This document shows positions 21,331 through 22,018 of a stretch of 22,018 nt of DNA, piece after piece. The number at the start of each line of letters is the position of its first letter. Position 1 is the stretch's first letter. The notes beneath the pieces were generated by a model. It worked only from the letters and a program-made list of their open reading frames with translations, ran no database searches and had not been told where the DNA came from. This DNA comes from a bacterium (GTDB lineage: Bacteria > Patescibacteriota > Minisyncoccia > RBG-13-40-8-A). The position numbers and the translations under genes are program-made. Location: positions 1 through 22,018 of the forward strand of contig JAUYCU010000007.1 of the NCBI GenBank assembly GCA_030692145.1. Direction: 5' to 3'.

Positions 21331-21364
21331 TTGACAATATTTTAAGGATTTGCTAAGATATAAT
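21331..21364 (+). promoter_or_regulatory. Promoter region of the small lipoprotein gene
   Basis: TTGACA (21331-21336) is followed at 17 bases by TAAGAT (21354-21359), which overlaps TATAAT (21359-21364) at 22 bases. Either could be the -10. It is back to back with the alaS promoter, 7 bases away. Confidence 0.65.
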
Positions 21365-21365
21365 C

Positions 21366-21382
21366 TCTACCGAAATGGTAGA
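21366..21382 (+). promoter_or_regulatory. Hairpin at the 5' end of the lipoprotein leader
   Basis: TCTACC (21366-21371) pairs with GGTAGA (21377-21382) around GAAAT. It would sit at the very 5' end of the mRNA and may protect it or serve as an operator. Confidence 0.4.
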
Positions 21383-21408
21383 AATCTGTACTTTAAAAAG
21401 GAGAAGAG

Positions 21409-21744
21409 ATGAAAAAACTACTTAAGGCATCTTTCATCATTCTGGTTTTACTGGCCTTTTTGGGCTCCTGTACCGATGTGTCAAACGGCGAACCCTCCCC
21501 CGTCTCAAAGAGGTATTCAATCACAGAACTCGTTCCGGGAGAAGTAATTATCGTAAATTATATCGGCAAAGGTTGGGGTGAATTTACCAATCCAGCTCAA
21601 CCCCTATCTGAAGGGGTCCATGAAGTCGGTAAAAACTATATTATTAAAAGCGCAACTTCTATAAATGAGAGTGTTGCCGGCGGATACGCAGGAGGAAGCC
21701 GCACTTCGGCACTTCTACTTATCGTCGAGCCGAGAAAGAAATGA
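21409..21744 (+). CDS. Small predicted lipoprotein of unknown function
   Basis: The 111-residue protein has a lipoprotein signal peptide: a KK N-terminus, a hydrophobic core at 7-18 and the lipobox FLGSC with Cys21 as the lipidated residue. The mature part is about 90 residues with short beta-like stretches (GEVIIVNYIG, KNYIIKSATS, SALLLIVEP) and a Gly-rich turn GGYAGGSRTS, ending in basic residues. No family is recognised. The start is supported by an AAGGAGAAG site. It has its own promoter, diverging from alaS, and a terminator directly after the stop. Its promoter and leader style match those of the secreted protein at 18261. Confidence 0.8.
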   Translation: MKKLLKASFIILVLLAFLGSCTDVSNGEPSPVSKRYSITELVPGEVIIVNYIGKGWGEFTNPAQPLSEGVHEVGKNYIIKSATSINESVAGGYAGGSRTSALLLIVEPRKK

Positions 21745-21746
21745 AA

Positions 21747-21784
21747 AAATGGGGTTTTGGGAAGCAATTCTCAAAACCCCATTT
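21747..21784. terminator. Intrinsic terminator between the lipoprotein gene and mnmA
   Basis: AAATGGGGTTTTG (21747-21759) pairs perfectly over 13 bp with 21772-21784, around a 12-base loop that can pair further inside. A-rich and T-rich flanks let it work for both converging genes. Confidence 0.85.
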
Positions 21785-21814
21785 CTATTTCCCAAAATAT
21801 TGTTACGTAACTAA

Positions 21815-22018
21815 TTACGTAATTATTCCTCCGCCGAGAAGTTCGTCGCCCTTGCCCTCCTTCGCTGAAGCTACGGCGGGTAAATAAAATACTGCTGATT
21901 GGCCTGGCGTAATCGCTCTTTGTGGCTTTAAAAATATAATTTTTAATTTTGAATTTTGAATTTTGAAAACACTACACGGAACAATCTTTGCCATAGAACG
22001 AATTTTAACTCCGCATTT
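21815..22018 (-). CDS. mnmA: tRNA-specific 2-thiouridylase MnmA, C-terminal end only
   Basis: MnmA puts sulfur on U34 of tRNAs for Lys, Glu and Gln. Only the last 67 codons lie in the window; the gene continues past the right edge. The recognisable block is RAITPGQSAVFY followed by ELLGGGIIT at the stop, the standard C-terminal barrel of MnmA. Between VFY and ELLGGG the family normally has about three residues. Here there are about 13 (LPAVASAKEGKGD), read from the palindromic repeat at 21855-21880. A second simple repeat (TTTTGAATTTTGAATTTTGAA on the plus strand, near 21947) encodes KIQNSK without changing the expected length. Confidence 0.88.
   Translation of the reverse strand, partial: KCGVKIRSMAKIVPCSVFKIQNSKLKIIFLKPQRAITPGQSAVFYLPAVASAKEGKGDELLGGGIIT
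21855..21880. repeat. Palindromic repeat copy inside the mnmA reading frame
   Basis: CCCTCCTTCGCTGAAGCTAC followed by GGCGGG closely matches 17003-17030 (CCCTCCTACGCATAAAGCTA then CGGAAGGG). Both are followed by TAAA. Each can fold with CCC/GGG ends. This copy is translated in frame on the minus strand. Confidence 0.7.

Overview
The window reads as a piece of the chromosome of a Candidate Phyla Radiation (Patescibacteria) bacterium, probably on the Parcubacteria side. This is inferred from gene content and has not been tested by phylogeny. Supporting signs are low GC (by eye about 40%), very tight gene packing, a short AlaS that ends after the editing domain, an RpoA without its C-terminal domain, a sortase beside a DUF11-repeat surface protein, an FtsA/PilM-like ATPase followed by a membrane protein of a type common in CPR genomes, and a group 3-type [NiFe] hydrogenase. 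No rRNA, tRNA, CRISPR array, transposase or prophage gene was seen.

Layout. (1) 1-5600, minus strand: an O-antigen-ligase-like membrane protein with TPRs, a YkuK-family RNase H-like protein, hypC and an unrecognised 126-residue protein form one run that closes with a terminator. A second unit follows, with the hydrogenase small subunit and then the large subunit, which leaves the window on the left. (2) 5601-6020: an AT-rich segment with two inverted repeats and a small excisionase/MerR-like DNA-binding protein on the plus strand. (3) 6037-9809, minus: a cell-surface group of CAP-domain protein, sortase and DUF11 surface protein. (4) 9851-13875, minus: a translation operon, infA-rpmJ-rpsM-rpsK-rpsD-rpoA-rplQ-rplM-rpsI, with a promoter at one end and a terminator at the other. 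A symmetric repeat array sits inside it between rpsM and rpsK. (5) 13944-16896, minus: an FtsA/PilM-like ATPase and a membrane protein. (6) 16934-19355, plus: two exported proteins (an MltD-like lytic transglycosylase and a Gly/Tyr/Trp plus Ser/Arg-rich protein). (7) 19371-22018: alaS (minus), a small lipoprotein (plus), and the C-terminal end of mnmA (minus).

Two modes of translation start are visible. Several minus-strand transcription units, and the MerR-like gene, have a -10 hexamer only 6-11 bases before the ATG and no Shine-Dalgarno sequence, so their mRNAs are probably leaderless or nearly so. The plus-strand exported proteins instead have leaders of roughly 45-80 bases with strong AGGAGG-type sites. 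These patterns also fix several starts, notably alaS and rpsK.

No clear new defence or mobile system was found. The least ordinary items are the eight-copy mirrored octamer array inside the ribosomal operon, a palindromic repeat that appears both in a 5' leader and inside the mnmA reading frame, terminator hairpins whose loops contain the stop codon, and the unrecognised hydrogenase-linked and exported proteins.
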